Positions 8,518 to 17,155 of a DNA stretch of 64,000 bases are shown in pieces. Numbering within the stretch: the stretch's first letter is position 1; every line of letters starts with the position of its first letter. Position numbers and translations under genes: made by a program. The notes under the pieces were generated by a model, which saw only the letters and a list, made by a program, of their open reading frames with translations, was not told the origin of the DNA and did no database searches. Source of the DNA: Microbacterium hominis (lineage in GTDB: Bacteria > Actinomycetota > Actinomycetes > Actinomycetales > Microbacteriaceae); contig NZ_CP054038.1 in the NCBI RefSeq assembly GCF_013282805.1, forward strand, positions 1,364,001 to 1,428,000, read 5' to 3'.

Positions 8518-8844
8518 TCAGCGGGCCAGGGCGTCCCAGTCGACGTCGATGACCGTCGGATTCGAGACCGAGACCCGCGCCGGGAGCACCTGGCCCACCT
8601 GCGGCCAGTAGCGGCGTCGAGTGACCACGGCGGTGCTCACCGGGGTGGGCGGCACACCCGTCGCCTCGGCGATGACATCGAGCCGGCACTCCTGGTACCG
8701 CCCGCGCGGCGCGGGCTCGGACGCGGCGACGACGCGCACGGTGCCGCGCACCGCGTCGGCGAGGGGGTCGTGCGTCAGCCGCTCCAGTGCCGCCGCGACG
8801 TCGTCGATTTCGCTCACGGCAGCCACGCTACGCGGTCGTTTCAC
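8518..8844 (-). CDS. Hypothetical protein coupled to aminotransferase fusion (108 aa)
   Basis: A 108-residue protein. The N-terminal helix is IDDVAAALERLTHDPLADAVRG, followed by strands ending in VSVSNPTVIDVDWDALAR. It is not recognised. Its GTG at 8844 overlaps the stop of the large aminotransferase gene (GTGA), so translation is probably coupled and the two products may work together. A longer in-frame upstream ORF lies over the aminotransferase gene in another frame and is rejected. Confidence 0.65.
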   Translation of the reverse strand: MKRPRSVAAVSEIDDVAAALERLTHDPLADAVRGTVRVVAASEPAPRGRYQECRLDVIAEATGVPPTPVSTAVVTRRRYWPQVGQVLPARVSVSNPTVIDVDWDALAR

Positions 8845-11741
8845 CAGCCGGTGCTCAGCACGCGATCCAGGGCGTCCACGAGCGCGTCGGCGCTCGCGCG
8901 GGTGAAGCACAGCGGCGGCTTGATCTTGAGGATGTTCTGGTGGTCGCCGGTGGGCTGGGCGATCACCCCGAGGGCACGCAGCCGGTCGCAGATCGCCGCG
9001 GTCTCTGCGGTCGCGGGCTCCCACGTGGCGCGGTCGCGCACGAACTCCGGCCCGAGGTAGAGGCCCGCTCCGTGCACGGCGCCGATAAGGGGATGCCGCT
9101 GCCCGAGCTCCTCCAGCCGGGAGACGAGGTACTCTCCGACGTCGCGGGCGTTCTCCTGCAGTCGCTCGTCGCGGATGATGTCGAGCACGGTCAGTCCCAC
9201 GACGCTCGAGACCGGGCTGCCGCCGGCCGAGGAGAAGAAATAGCCGCCGGCGCGGTAGCGCTCCGCGATCTCCCGCGTCGTGATGACGGCGCCGAGCGGG
9301 TGGCCGTCGCCCATCGCCTTGGCGACGGCGATGACGTCGGGCACGGCATCCTGCTGCTCGAAGCCCCAGAACCAGCGACCGAGGCGTCCGTACCCGACCT
9401 GCACCTCGTCTGCGACGGCGAGTCCGCCGTGCTCGCGGACGGCGGCGTACACCGCCGCGAGGTATCCGTCGGGGAGCACCATGCCACCCGCGTTGCCGTA
9501 GAACGTCTCAGCGAGGAAGGCGCCGGCCGGGGTGCCCGCAGCAGCGAGCCGGCCGATCTCGGCGACGGCGTCTTCTGCGTAGCGGTGGGCCTCGTCCGCC
9601 GCGTACGCGCCGCGGAACGTGTTCGGCGCCGCCACCGTGTGCACCCAGGCGGGGCGGGTCTCCAGCGCCGCCGGGTTGTCGGCCACCGATGTCGAGACCG
9701 CATCGGTGAGGTAGGTCCAGCCGTGGTAGGCCTCGCGCATCGCCACGACGTCGAGGCGACCCGACCACGCCTGCGCCAGCCGCAGCGCGAGATCCACAGC
9801 CTCGGATCCGCTGTTGACGAGGAACACCGTGTCGAGCGGGTCGGGCGCGAGGGCGGCCAGGCGCTCGGCGAACTCCACCACGGCCGGGTAGTGGAAGCGC
9901 GAGTTCGTGTTGATCAGACTCCACTGCTCCGCGACCGCCGACACGATGCGCGGGTGGGCGTGCCCGACCGAGGTGACGTTGTTCAGCGTGTCGAGGTACA
10001 CGCGGCCGTCGGCGTCGATCAGGTGTTCGCGCCAGCCGCGCACGATGACGGGCGGATCGGCGAAGTAGTGCTCCTGCACGTCGGCGAACGCGCGCGAGCG
10101 GCGGTCGAGGAGGGATGCCGCATCGGGCCGCGCGGCGGGCGCCGGCGCGTGTGCGCCGAGGATGACCGGAGCCGGGTCGGCCGCCACGACGCGCCAGGCG
10201 GCGGCCTGCGAACGCGGGACGAAGCGGGGGAGGGTCACCCCCGCGCGACTCAGGGAGAACCACGCGCTCCCGCCGACGTCGCCGAGCCGCGCACCCGGGG
10301 CGACATCGGTGCCCGCCGGGGGCGCGTCGCGCACGCCCGAGACGCGCAGGTCGAGTCCGTGCGCGGTGAGGACGACCTCGTCGTCCGCGCGGGCGGAGAC
10401 GATGCCGCGCCAGGGCGCGCGCACGGGCATCCCGGCATCGGCGACGAGCTCCAGACCGAGGGCGACGTTGGCGGGCTCGGTCGGGGCGTGGAGCGCCGAG
10501 CGCGTCAGCCGGGACTCGTCGAAGCGCGCCACGGCGATTCCGCCGCCGGCCCGCGCCGCCGCGAACACCGCGGCCTCGGCGTCGTCGGCGAGCCAGCGGT
10601 CCTCCTTCAGCGCGGGAGAGGAGGGCGAGAGGTCGGCGACCCCCGCGCCGGTGGCTTCCACCGCGCTCGCCACGACGAGGCCGGTCGCGTCGAGGGCCGC
10701 GGGCGGGTCGCCGATCGCCGCGCGCACGAGCGCGGTGCCCACGGGCAGCGGCACCGAGGTGGCGGCATCCAGGATCAGCATCTCGTGGGCGAGGTTCTCG
10801 GCCGCGTAGGCGTTTCCGGCGTCGGTGGCGAGCACATGGTGGGCGCTGGCGACCAGCGTCGCTCCGCGAAGCACCAGCAGCGGCCACAGCGCCTCCGCCT
10901 CAGCCGGGCTCAGCGGCCGCACCCGGTGATAGGCGGCCACCGCACGCAGCGCCGCGGCCAGATCGACCCCGTCATGGTGCAGCAGCGAGGAGAGCGTGAT
11001 CGCGAGTTCGCCGACCGTCCACGAGCGGTTGAGGTCGCCGAGGTCGATCACTCCGTCGGGGTGACCGTCGGGGCCGCTGACGACGTTGTCGTCGGTGAGA
11101 TCCCCGTGGATGAACTGCACCGGCAGATCGTCGGCGACCGTGACGATGGCCGCCCAGGCTTCGGCTGCGGCACGATCGAGGCGGTCGCGCAGCGGAGCAT
11201 CGGCGACGTGCGGCAGCAGGGCGGAGAGCGCGTCGGGTGCGTGGCGGAGGTCCCACTGGTGCGTGCGCTCGGCCCCCGCCGCGGTGAAGCCCTCCAGCGC
11301 CCGATCGACGCGCGCGGCGAGCGAGCCCATCTCGTCGACGACCGCCGCCGTCAGGTGGCGGTCGCCCGACAGGGTCTCTCCCTCGAGGAACTCCAGGAGG
11401 CGCGCGTGCATCCGCACACCGTCGACCTCCACCGGCCGCGCGGTCGCGTCCCCGACGGCGAGGGCGCGCGGCGCGCGGATGCCCGCGGCGGCGATGCGCG
11501 CCGCTGCCGCGGACTGCGCCTCCAGCTCGGCCGCGCTCACGCTCGGGTTGGCGATCTTCAGCAGCAGCGGCGCCGGCAGGGCTGAGAGCAGGAAGTTGCG
11601 ATCCTGATGGCTGCCGAGTGCGCGGGCCGCGGCATCCACCCCCCATTCGTCGCGGGCGAGAAGGCTCGCCGTCTCCGGGGAGATCTCGGGCGGCGCGGGC
11701 TGGATGAGAGCCGCGCCGTCGCGGGGCGGGACTGCGGACAT
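8841..11741 (-). CDS. APH-like kinase / M23-like / class III aminotransferase fusion
   Basis: A 966-residue three-part protein. Residues about 30-320 are an aminoglycoside-phosphotransferase-type kinase with the catalytic loop HGDLTDDNVV (about 210) and the metal motif IDLGDL. Residues about 400-540 resemble the M23/LytM fold (PVRAPWRGIVSA, VVLTAHG) but lack the family's zinc His/Asp residues, so peptidase activity is unlikely. Residues about 550-960 are a class III PLP aminotransferase with VNSGSEAVDLALRLAQ, VADEVQVGYGRLG and the PLP lysine in VAKAMGDGHPLG (about 807). The architecture resembles predicted amino-alcohol phosphorylation plus phospholyase pairs such as EtnPPL/AGXT2L; the substrate is unknown. 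Start ATG at 11741 has AAGGAG upstream, with TACTCT as a likely -10. Confidence 0.9.
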   Translation of the reverse strand: MSAVPPRDGAALIQPAPPEISPETASLLARDEWGVDAAARALGSHQDRNFLLSALPAPLLLKIANPSVSAAELEAQSAAAARIAAAGIRAPRALAVGDATARPVEVDGVRMHARLLEFLEGETLSGDRHLTAAVVDEMGSLAARVDRALEGFTAAGAERTHQWDLRHAPDALSALLPHVADAPLRDRLDRAAAEAWAAIVTVADDLPVQFIHGDLTDDNVVSGPDGHPDGVIDLGDLNRSWTVGELAITLSSLLHHDGVDLAAALRAVAAYHRVRPLSPAEAEALWPLLVLRGATLVASAHHVLATDAGNAYAAENLAHEMLILDAATSVPLPVGTALVRAAIGDPPAALDATGLVVASAVEATGAGVADLSPSSPALKEDRWLADDAEAAVFAAARAGGGIAVARFDESRLTRSALHAPTEPANVALGLELVADAGMPVRAPWRGIVSARADDEVVLTAHGLDLRVSGVRDAPPAGTDVAPGARLGDVGGSAWFSLSRAGVTLPRFVPRSQAAAWRVVAADPAPVILGAHAPAPAARPDAASLLDRRSRAFADVQEHYFADPPVIVRGWREHLIDADGRVYLDTLNNVTSVGHAHPRIVSAVAEQWSLINTNSRFHYPAVVEFAERLAALAPDPLDTVFLVNSGSEAVDLALRLAQAWSGRLDVVAMREAYHGWTYLTDAVSTSVADNPAALETRPAWVHTVAAPNTFRGAYAADEAHRYAEDAVAEIGRLAAAGTPAGAFLAETFYGNAGGMVLPDGYLAAVYAAVREHGGLAVADEVQVGYGRLGRWFWGFEQQDAVPDVIAVAKAMGDGHPLGAVITTREIAERYRAGGYFFSSAGGSPVSSVVGLTVLDIIRDERLQENARDVGEYLVSRLEELGQRHPLIGAVHGAGLYLGPEFVRDRATWEPATAETAAICDRLRALGVIAQPTGDHQNILKIKPPLCFTRASADALVDALDRVLSTGW

Positions 11742-11845
11742 GCGGGTGCTCCTTCGAATCGCCTCCTCAGAGTAATCGCGGCATCGCCCCGCCGATTCAC
11801 CGCGATCCGCCCCGCGCGCCCCGTCCACGTGGTTTCCTGGTCACC

Positions 11846-12229
11846 ATGAGGACATTCGCGCGCTGGACCCTCGCCGCAGCCATGGTCTTCGCCGGGATCG
11901 GACACCTGTTCTGGGCCCGCCGCGAGTTCCAGGCGCAGGTGCCCGATTGGACGACGGAGATCGCACCGATCGACAAGGATGCCGTGGTCGTGGCATCCGG
12001 CGTCGTCGAGGTGATGCTCGGGGCGGCGCTCGTGGTGCTGCCGCAGTCGCGCTCGCGGATCGGCGCGATCCTGGCGGCGTTCTTCATCGCGGTGTTCCCG
12101 GGCAACGTGGAGCAGTACACGAAGCGCCGGGACGGCTTCGGTCTCGACAGCGACCGCAAGCGGCTCGTGCGGCTCTTCTTCCAGCCCCTGCTCGTCGCGT
12201 GGGCATGGTGGTCCACGCGAACGCGCTGA
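11846..12229 (+). CDS. DoxX-like small membrane protein
   Basis: A 127-residue membrane protein with about four hydrophobic segments. The N-terminal pattern LAAAMVFAGIGHLFWARREF matches the DoxX/DoxX-like fold, and it ends in FFQPLLVAWAWW. The family often accompanies redox or stress genes; its molecular role is poorly defined. It lies 13 bp upstream of the nhaA fusion gene on the same strand, so they are probably co-transcribed. The start ATG has no strong Shine-Dalgarno site. Confidence 0.75.
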   Translation: MRTFARWTLAAAMVFAGIGHLFWARREFQAQVPDWTTEIAPIDKDAVVVASGVVEVMLGAALVVLPQSRSRIGAILAAFFIAVFPGNVEQYTKRRDGFGLDSDRKRLVRLFFQPLLVAWAWWSTRTR

Positions 12230-12242
12230 ACGGACGGCGGCG

Positions 12243-14102
12243 ATGACCACGGGAGCGGTCTCGACCGCGCGCACGGCGAAGAAGCGCAGTGGGGCCGCCG
12301 GCAGCGGTGACAGGATCGCCGCCGGGCTCATGCTCGCCGCGGCGATCATCGCCGTCGTGTGGGCGAACGTGGTGCCCCACGACGGCTACGCGCACTTCTG
12401 GGAGACCCCGATCGAGTTCGCGATCGGCTCGGCGCAGCTGGAGATCACTCTGCACGAGTTCGTCAACGACGTGCTGATGACGCTCTTCTTCTTCCTCGTG
12501 GGCCTCGAGGTCAAGCGCGAGTTCACGATCGGCGAGCTCACCTCGCGCGACCGGGCCCTCGTGCCGGTGGTCGCCGCAGTCGCGGGACTGCTCGTGCCGG
12601 CGCTCGTCTTCGTCGCGATGACCGCCTCCAGCGGGCAGGCGCACGCGTGGGGAATCGTCATCTCCACCGACACGGCGTTCCTGCTCGGCGCGCTCGCCCT
12701 GCTGGCGCCGCCGTTCCCCAAGCGCCTGCGCACGTTCCTGCTCACCCTGGCGGTCGTCGACGACGTCGGTGCGCTGCTGGTCATCGGCCTCTTCTACTCG
12801 AGCGGACTGCAGCCCGTCCCGCTGCTGGTGGCGGTCGTGCTCATGGTGCTGCTGGCGCTCGTGCGCCTGCTTCCCGCCGGCCGGGGGCTCCTCTACGCCG
12901 TGCTGGGAGCGGCCCTGTGGGCGGCGGTGATGATGGGCGGCATCCACCCCACCCTCGCCGGCGTCGCGGTGGCGCTGCTGATCCCCGTGTTCCCGCCGCG
13001 GCGCAGCGACGTGGAGCGCACGGCACAGCTCACGCAGGCCTTCCGCGAGTCGCCGAACACCGCCTATGCGGCGGCCGTCACCCGCAGCGTGCGCGATTCG
13101 CTCTCGATCAACGAGCGATTGGATGCCGCGTGGCGGCCGTACGTCGCCTTCGGCATCCTGCCGATCTTCGCGCTGGCCAACGCCGGCGTGCACCTGGATG
13201 CCGAGACCCTGCGCGACGCGGCGACCTCGCCGCTCACGTGGGCGGTGATCGTCGGCCTCGTGGCGGGGAAGTTCGCGGGCATCACCGCTGCCACCGCCCT
13301 CGTGCAGCGGATGGGCTGGGGGCGCCTCGCGCCGGGGCTCACCCTCACGCGCGTGGCCGGGGGAGCGGCGCTGTCGGGCATCGGCTTCACGATCTCGCTG
13401 TTCATCATCCCGCTCGCCCTCGACGACCCGCACGCCCAGGACCTCGCCCGCGTCGGCGTGCTCACCGGATCGCTGCTCGCGTTCCTGCTGGGCTGGGCGG
13501 TGCTCTCGATCGGCGATCGGGTGCGGCCTCCCCATGCGGTGGGCGCTCGCCTCAATCGCCCCGTCGACCCCGATCGCGACCACATCAAGGGGCGTGCCGA
13601 CGCGCCCTACACGATCGTCGAGTACGCCGACTACGAGTGCCCGTTCTGCAGCCGCGCGACGGGGTCCGTGAGCGCGGTGCGGGCGCACTTCGGCGACGAG
13701 ATCCGGTGGGTGTACCGGCACCTGCCCCTGGACGCCGTGCATCCCCATGCGACCGCGGCGGCGCGGGCGGCGGAGGCCGCGGCCGCGCAGGGGCGCTTCT
13801 TCGAGTACACGGCGCAGCTGTTCGACAACCAGGCGCGCCTGGAGCCGGAGGATCTCGTGGCCTACGCCGACCGCGTCGGCCTCGACGTCGACCGCTTCGC
13901 GCGCGACATGCGCTCGGCGGAGGCGGCCCGCCGCGTGGACGACGACCGCGATGACGCCGACCTCATGGACATCCACTCCACGCCGACCTTCTTCATCGGC
14001 GATCGGCGCCACGTCGGTCCGTACGACTCGGCCAGTCTCATCCGTGCGCTCGAAGACGCGGCGGTGCGTGGCGCGGACTCGCCGCCGACCGCCCCCGGCT
14101 AG
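12243..14102 (+). CDS. nhaA: NhaA Na+/H+ antiporter fused to DsbA-like thioredoxin domain
   Basis: A 619-residue fusion. Residues 1-410 are an NhaA antiporter with about 11-12 membrane segments, exporting Na+ in exchange for H+. Key acids are present: STDTAFLLGAL (Asp133 equivalent) and AVVDDVGALLVIG (the Asp163/164 pair). Residues about 435-615 are a DsbA/thioredoxin-fold domain with CPFC (Cys466, Cys469) and the cis-Pro region STPTFFIGD. The segment between them, PVDPDRDHIKGRADAPYTIV, is the usual start of DsbA-type modules. Such fusions are known in actinobacteria. Whether the redox domain is inside or outside depends on the membrane-segment count. It follows the DoxX-like gene closely. 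Confidence 0.92.
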   Translation: MTTGAVSTARTAKKRSGAAGSGDRIAAGLMLAAAIIAVVWANVVPHDGYAHFWETPIEFAIGSAQLEITLHEFVNDVLMTLFFFLVGLEVKREFTIGELTSRDRALVPVVAAVAGLLVPALVFVAMTASSGQAHAWGIVISTDTAFLLGALALLAPPFPKRLRTFLLTLAVVDDVGALLVIGLFYSSGLQPVPLLVAVVLMVLLALVRLLPAGRGLLYAVLGAALWAAVMMGGIHPTLAGVAVALLIPVFPPRRSDVERTAQLTQAFRESPNTAYAAAVTRSVRDSLSINERLDAAWRPYVAFGILPIFALANAGVHLDAETLRDAATSPLTWAVIVGLVAGKFAGITAATALVQRMGWGRLAPGLTLTRVAGGAALSGIGFTISLFIIPLALDDPHAQDLARVGVLTGSLLAFLLGWAVLSIGDRVRPPHAVGARLNRPVDPDRDHIKGRADAPYTIVEYADYECPFCSRATGSVSAVRAHFGDEIRWVYRHLPLDAVHPHATAAARAAEAAAAQGRFFEYTAQLFDNQARLEPEDLVAYADRVGLDVDRFARDMRSAEAARRVDDDRDDADLMDIHSTPTFFIGDRRHVGPYDSASLIRALEDAAVRGADSPPTAPG

Positions 14103-14136
14103 CATGGGACGCCGAAGCAGCGAGGAGGGTCCGCCG

Positions 14137-14595
14137 ATGGCCGAAGACGCCCGACGGTTCAGCCCCGTCATCAGTCTGCTGACGCTGTCGGCGGTGTGGG
14201 ATGCCGAGCTCGGCCGCGCGCTGAAGGGCATCGGCCTCACCACGCGCAAGTACGGACTCCTCGCGCACGTGCGCGCCACCCCGGGGATCTCGTTCAGCGA
14301 ACTTGCGCGCCGTTCTCAGATCACCGTGCAGACGGCGCACACGGCCGTGCGCACCCTCGTCACCGACGGCTTCGTCACCGACGGCACCGCACACGCGGGG
14401 TCGGCGTCGGAGCTGCGCGTCACCGAGAAGGGCGACCGCGCGCTCGCCGCGGCCGAGTCGGCGCTGGCGGAGCTCGATGAGGCCTTCACCGCCCGCTTCG
14501 GCGTGCTCTCGCGGGCGCTCGACAGCCGCCATGAGGAGGTCGACGAGCTCGCGACGACGGCGTCGGCGAGGGGCGGGACGTCGGAGCACTCCTGA
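14137..14595 (+). CDS. MarR-family transcriptional regulator
   Basis: A 152-residue winged-helix regulator. The DNA-binding part is TPGISFSELARRSQITVQTAHTAVRTLVTDGF with the wing VTDGTAHAG and the MarR-type strand LRVTEKGDRAL. The flanking helices would form the dimer interface. The ATG at 14137 has GAGGAGGG upstream, with TAGCAT at 14100-14105 as a possible -10. A perfect 8-bp inverted repeat starts one base after its stop and sits on the promoter of the next gene, a likely target site. The ligand is unknown. Confidence 0.85.
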   Translation: MAEDARRFSPVISLLTLSAVWDAELGRALKGIGLTTRKYGLLAHVRATPGISFSELARRSQITVQTAHTAVRTLVTDGFVTDGTAHAGSASELRVTEKGDRALAAAESALAELDEAFTARFGVLSRALDSRHEEVDELATTASARGGTSEHS

Positions 14596-14615
14596 CCTTC
14601 AGTTAGACTGAAGGA
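14596..14615 (+). promoter_or_regulatory. Palindromic operator overlapping leaderless promoter
   Basis: CCTTCAGT (14596-14603), spacer TAG, ACTGAAGG (14607-14614) is a perfect inverted repeat between the marR stop and the DUF3817 start. TAGACT (14604-14609) inside it is exactly 6 nt from the ATG at 14616, so the operator would cover the -10 box and start site. The adjacent MarR protein is the obvious candidate ligand (inference). Confidence 0.65.
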
Positions 14616-15080
14616 ATGTTCCGCGCACCCCTGCAGCTCTTCCGCTCGCTCGCGATCGCCGAGGCGATCTCCTGGACCCTCCTCATCGGCGGGCTCGTGC
14701 TGCGGGCAACCGCGGGGTGGGACATCGCGGTGACCATCGGCGGCGGCATCCACGGCTTCGTCTTCCTGTCGTACGGCGCGACGGCGGTGCTCGTCGCGAA
14801 GAACCAGCGGTGGGGTGCGGGCCCGGCGGTGGTCGCCATCGCGAGCGCGATCATCCCCTATGCGACGATCCCGACCGAGATCTGGCTGCACCGCAGCGGG
14901 CGCCTCGAGGGCGCCTGGCGCGTGACGGCGACGGGCGACCCGCGCGATGGCGCGTGGCACGACCGCCTCATGCGCTGGTTCCTGCGCCGCCCGCTCGTGC
15001 TCGCCCTGCTGCTGGCGGCGGCCGTGGTCGTGATCTTCGTCGTGCTGCTCCTGGTCGGTCCGCCCGGCGGCGAGCGCTGA
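14616..15080 (+). CDS. DUF3817 membrane protein
   Basis: A 154-residue membrane protein with four hydrophobic segments. Residues 1-95 match the DUF3817 pattern: FRSLAIAEAISWTLLIGGL, then GGGIHGFVFLSYGATAVLVA and a segment ending at ATIPTEIWLHRSGRLEG. A C-terminal membrane helix follows (LALLLAAAVVVIFVVLLLVG). The function of the family is unknown. It is likely repressed by the upstream MarR protein because an inverted repeat covers its promoter. Confidence 0.8.
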   Translation: MFRAPLQLFRSLAIAEAISWTLLIGGLVLRATAGWDIAVTIGGGIHGFVFLSYGATAVLVAKNQRWGAGPAVVAIASAIIPYATIPTEIWLHRSGRLEGAWRVTATGDPRDGAWHDRLMRWFLRRPLVLALLLAAAVVVIFVVLLLVGPPGGER

Positions 15081-15120
15081 CCGGCGCCGCCCGACCCGCG
15101 GCGGTCCGGCGGCGCGGCGT

Positions 15121-16230
15121 CTACCGGCGCGTGGAGACCGTGACCGTGAACTTCGCGTTCCGCGCGATCTGGCGGGTGGGGCCGACCAGCCGCTCGAGGG
15201 CGGGCCGGTAGCGCAGACCCGAGTTCCACACGGTCCACAGCCGGCCCCCGGGCGCGAGCACGCGGGCGGCGTCGGCGAACATCCGCGGGGCGAGTCCCTC
15301 GTGCACGGCGGCGCCGGAGTGGAACGGCGGATTGAGCGCGATGAAGGTCGCCGAGCCGTCGGCGAGGGAGCGGAGCATGTCGTCCTGCGCAACCTCCATC
15401 CGGTCGGCGACGCCGTTGGCCGCGGCGGTCGCGCGGGCCGACGCCACCGCCACCGCCGAGGCGTCGCAGGCGTAGACGCGGAGGTCGGGGTGCCGCAGGG
15501 CCAGCGTCGTGCCCACGATCCCCGTGCCGCACGCGAGGTCGATGACAGGGTCGGCGGCCTCGATGTCGGCGGGGAGGTGCTCCAGCAGGAGCCGGGTGCC
15601 GATATCGACGCCCGCGCCCGCGAACGCGCCGCCGAAAGCGCAGACGATCAGGCCGTCGTGGGTCTCCTGCCGGGGCTGCGGGTCGCGGCCGTCGTGCGGC
15701 TCCCTCGCGAGCAGCACCCGCGACTTCTGGCGCGCGTGGGTGACGTCGAGGCGTCCGAAGCGCTCGGCGAGCACGTCGTTCATCGCGACCGTCATGTGCT
15801 TGATGCGGCCGCCGGCGACCACCACCACCTCGGGGGCCGCGTGGGCGGCGATCAGCCCGGCGATGTCGCGCAGCGCGTCGAGCGAGCGGGGGAGGCGCAC
15901 GAGCACGACGCGGGCGTCGCGCACGAGGTCGGCCGACAGAGGCAGCGAGGAGACCGCGTCCGCCAGACCCGACCGGGCGGCGTTGGCGGCCAGCGCGCGC
16001 TCGCCGGTGAGGGAGTCCTGGTGCACCCGGATGCCGCGCGCGCCGTCGGCGGCGGCGCCGAGCGCGAGCGCACCGTACGCATCGCCGATGACGACGAGCC
16101 CGCCCGCGGGGCATGCGGCCCGGAGAGCGGCCGATTCGTCGAGGATCAGCCGGTCCGCGGCATCCACCGCGAACAGGTCGGGCGCCTCGACGTCGGGCCA
16201 TCGCCGCAGCGCGTCGAGCGAGAAGTCCAC
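15121..16230 (-). CDS. RsmC/RlmG-type class I SAM methyltransferase
   Basis: A 369-residue protein with two methyltransferase-like halves, as in the 16S/23S rRNA guanine-N2 methyltransferases RsmC and RlmG. The C-terminal half is the active one: motif I VIDLACGTGIVGTTLAL, an acidic strand YACDASAVAVASARA, and the N-[DP]-P-[FY] motif as LNPPFHSG. The N-terminal half (DAYGALALG, VVVVAGGRIKHMT) is the degenerate copy. The product would methylate rRNA; the exact base cannot be decided here. Start GTG at 16230 has TACCGT 6 nt upstream, so it is probably leaderless. Confidence 0.85.
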   Translation of the reverse strand: MDFSLDALRRWPDVEAPDLFAVDAADRLILDESAALRAACPAGGLVVIGDAYGALALGAAADGARGIRVHQDSLTGERALAANAARSGLADAVSSLPLSADLVRDARVVLVRLPRSLDALRDIAGLIAAHAAPEVVVVAGGRIKHMTVAMNDVLAERFGRLDVTHARQKSRVLLAREPHDGRDPQPRQETHDGLIVCAFGGAFAGAGVDIGTRLLLEHLPADIEAADPVIDLACGTGIVGTTLALRHPDLRVYACDASAVAVASARATAAANGVADRMEVAQDDMLRSLADGSATFIALNPPFHSGAAVHEGLAPRMFADAARVLAPGGRLWTVWNSGLRYRPALERLVGPTRQIARNAKFTVTVSTRR

Positions 16231-16242
16231 CTGTCCACGGTA
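16231..16242 (-). promoter_or_regulatory. Leaderless promoter, methyltransferase gene
   Basis: TACCGT (16242-16237, minus strand), six bases, then the GTG at 16230. Confidence 0.55.
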
Positions 16243-16293
16243 GTGGTCCGCTCACCGCTGGCGGCGGCGCGCGGCGCGCGGCATGCTCGAGGA

Positions 16294-17082
16294 GTGAGCC
16301 AGACGAGTGCGAAGGTGTCGATCGGTGTCGCGGCGGGGATCGGACCCGCTCGGATCGCGCGGCTGGCGCCGCGGATCGAGGCCGCCGGATTCCACGGACT
16401 ATGGGTCAACGACACCCCCGGCCACGACGCGCTGGCCGCTCTCGCGGCGGCCGGGCGGGCGACCACGGGGCTCACCCTCGCGACCGGGGTGCTTCCCGTC
16501 GACCGTCGTCCCGCGGCCGACATCGTCGATCGCGTCGTCGAGCTCGGCCTCGACACGTGCCTCGACCGCGTCGTGCTGGGCCTGGGTTCGGGGCAGCTGC
16601 GCACCGGAGCCGTCGACGCCGTCGCCCGCGCCACCGCCGAGCTGCGGGTGGCGCTGCCCGGTGCGCGCATCGTGGTCGGTGCGCTGGGTCCGCGCATGCG
16701 GCGCCGGGGCGCCGCGGCGTCGAACGGGCTGCTGCTCAGCTGGCTCACCCCCGATCTCGCCCGAGCGCAGGCGGACGAGGCCCACGCGATCGCCCCCGCC
16801 GCCCACGTCGCGCTGTACGTGCGGACGACGATGGATGCCGCCGCCCGCGCGCACCTTCACGACGAAGCCGCGCGCTATGCCGCCTTCCCCGCGTATGCGG
16901 CGAACTTCGCCCGCCTGGGCATCGAGGTGGGTGAGACGGTCATCGAGGCCGAGGAGGCCGGCGCGCGCATCGCGGCGTATCGCGCGGCCGTCGACGAGGT
17001 CGTGCTGCGGATCGTTACCGCCTCCGACGACGCGGACGCCGACGATGCGTTCGTCGCCGCTGCCGCCGCGCACGCGGACTGA
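16294..17082 (+). CDS. LLM-class oxidoreductase-like protein
   Basis: A 262-residue luciferase-like barrel protein, third of the family in this window. Seen: VSIGVAAGIGPARIARLAPRI, EAAGFHGLWVNDTPGHDALA, TTGLTLATGVLPVDRRPA and RVVLGLGSGQLRTGAVD. It is shorter than typical members. The GTG at 16294 is preceded by CATGCT at 6 nt, a weak version of the local leaderless promoter, and by AGGA immediately adjacent. It lies divergent from the methyltransferase gene. Cofactor and substrate are unknown. Confidence 0.75.
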   Translation: MSQTSAKVSIGVAAGIGPARIARLAPRIEAAGFHGLWVNDTPGHDALAALAAAGRATTGLTLATGVLPVDRRPAADIVDRVVELGLDTCLDRVVLGLGSGQLRTGAVDAVARATAELRVALPGARIVVGALGPRMRRRGAAASNGLLLSWLTPDLARAQADEAHAIAPAAHVALYVRTTMDAAARAHLHDEAARYAAFPAYAANFARLGIEVGETVIEAEEAGARIAAYRAAVDEVVLRIVTASDDADADDAFVAAAAAHAD

Positions 17083-17155
17083 CGGCGGGGGCGGGGTCGG
17101 CGGTGGCGGGGTCGGCGGTGTCTAGGGTGTCGGTGGCGGGGAGGAGGATGCGGGC

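Noticed and set aside
8787..11585. Long + strand ORF (932 aa) antisense to the aminotransferase fusion
   Set aside because: Composition is Arg/Gly/Val/His-rich with no domain. The minus frame has clear kinase and PLP motifs.
12084..14279. Long - strand ORF (731 aa) antisense to nhaA
   Set aside because: Arg/His/Glu-rich noise typical of the mirror frame of high-GC genes; no motif.
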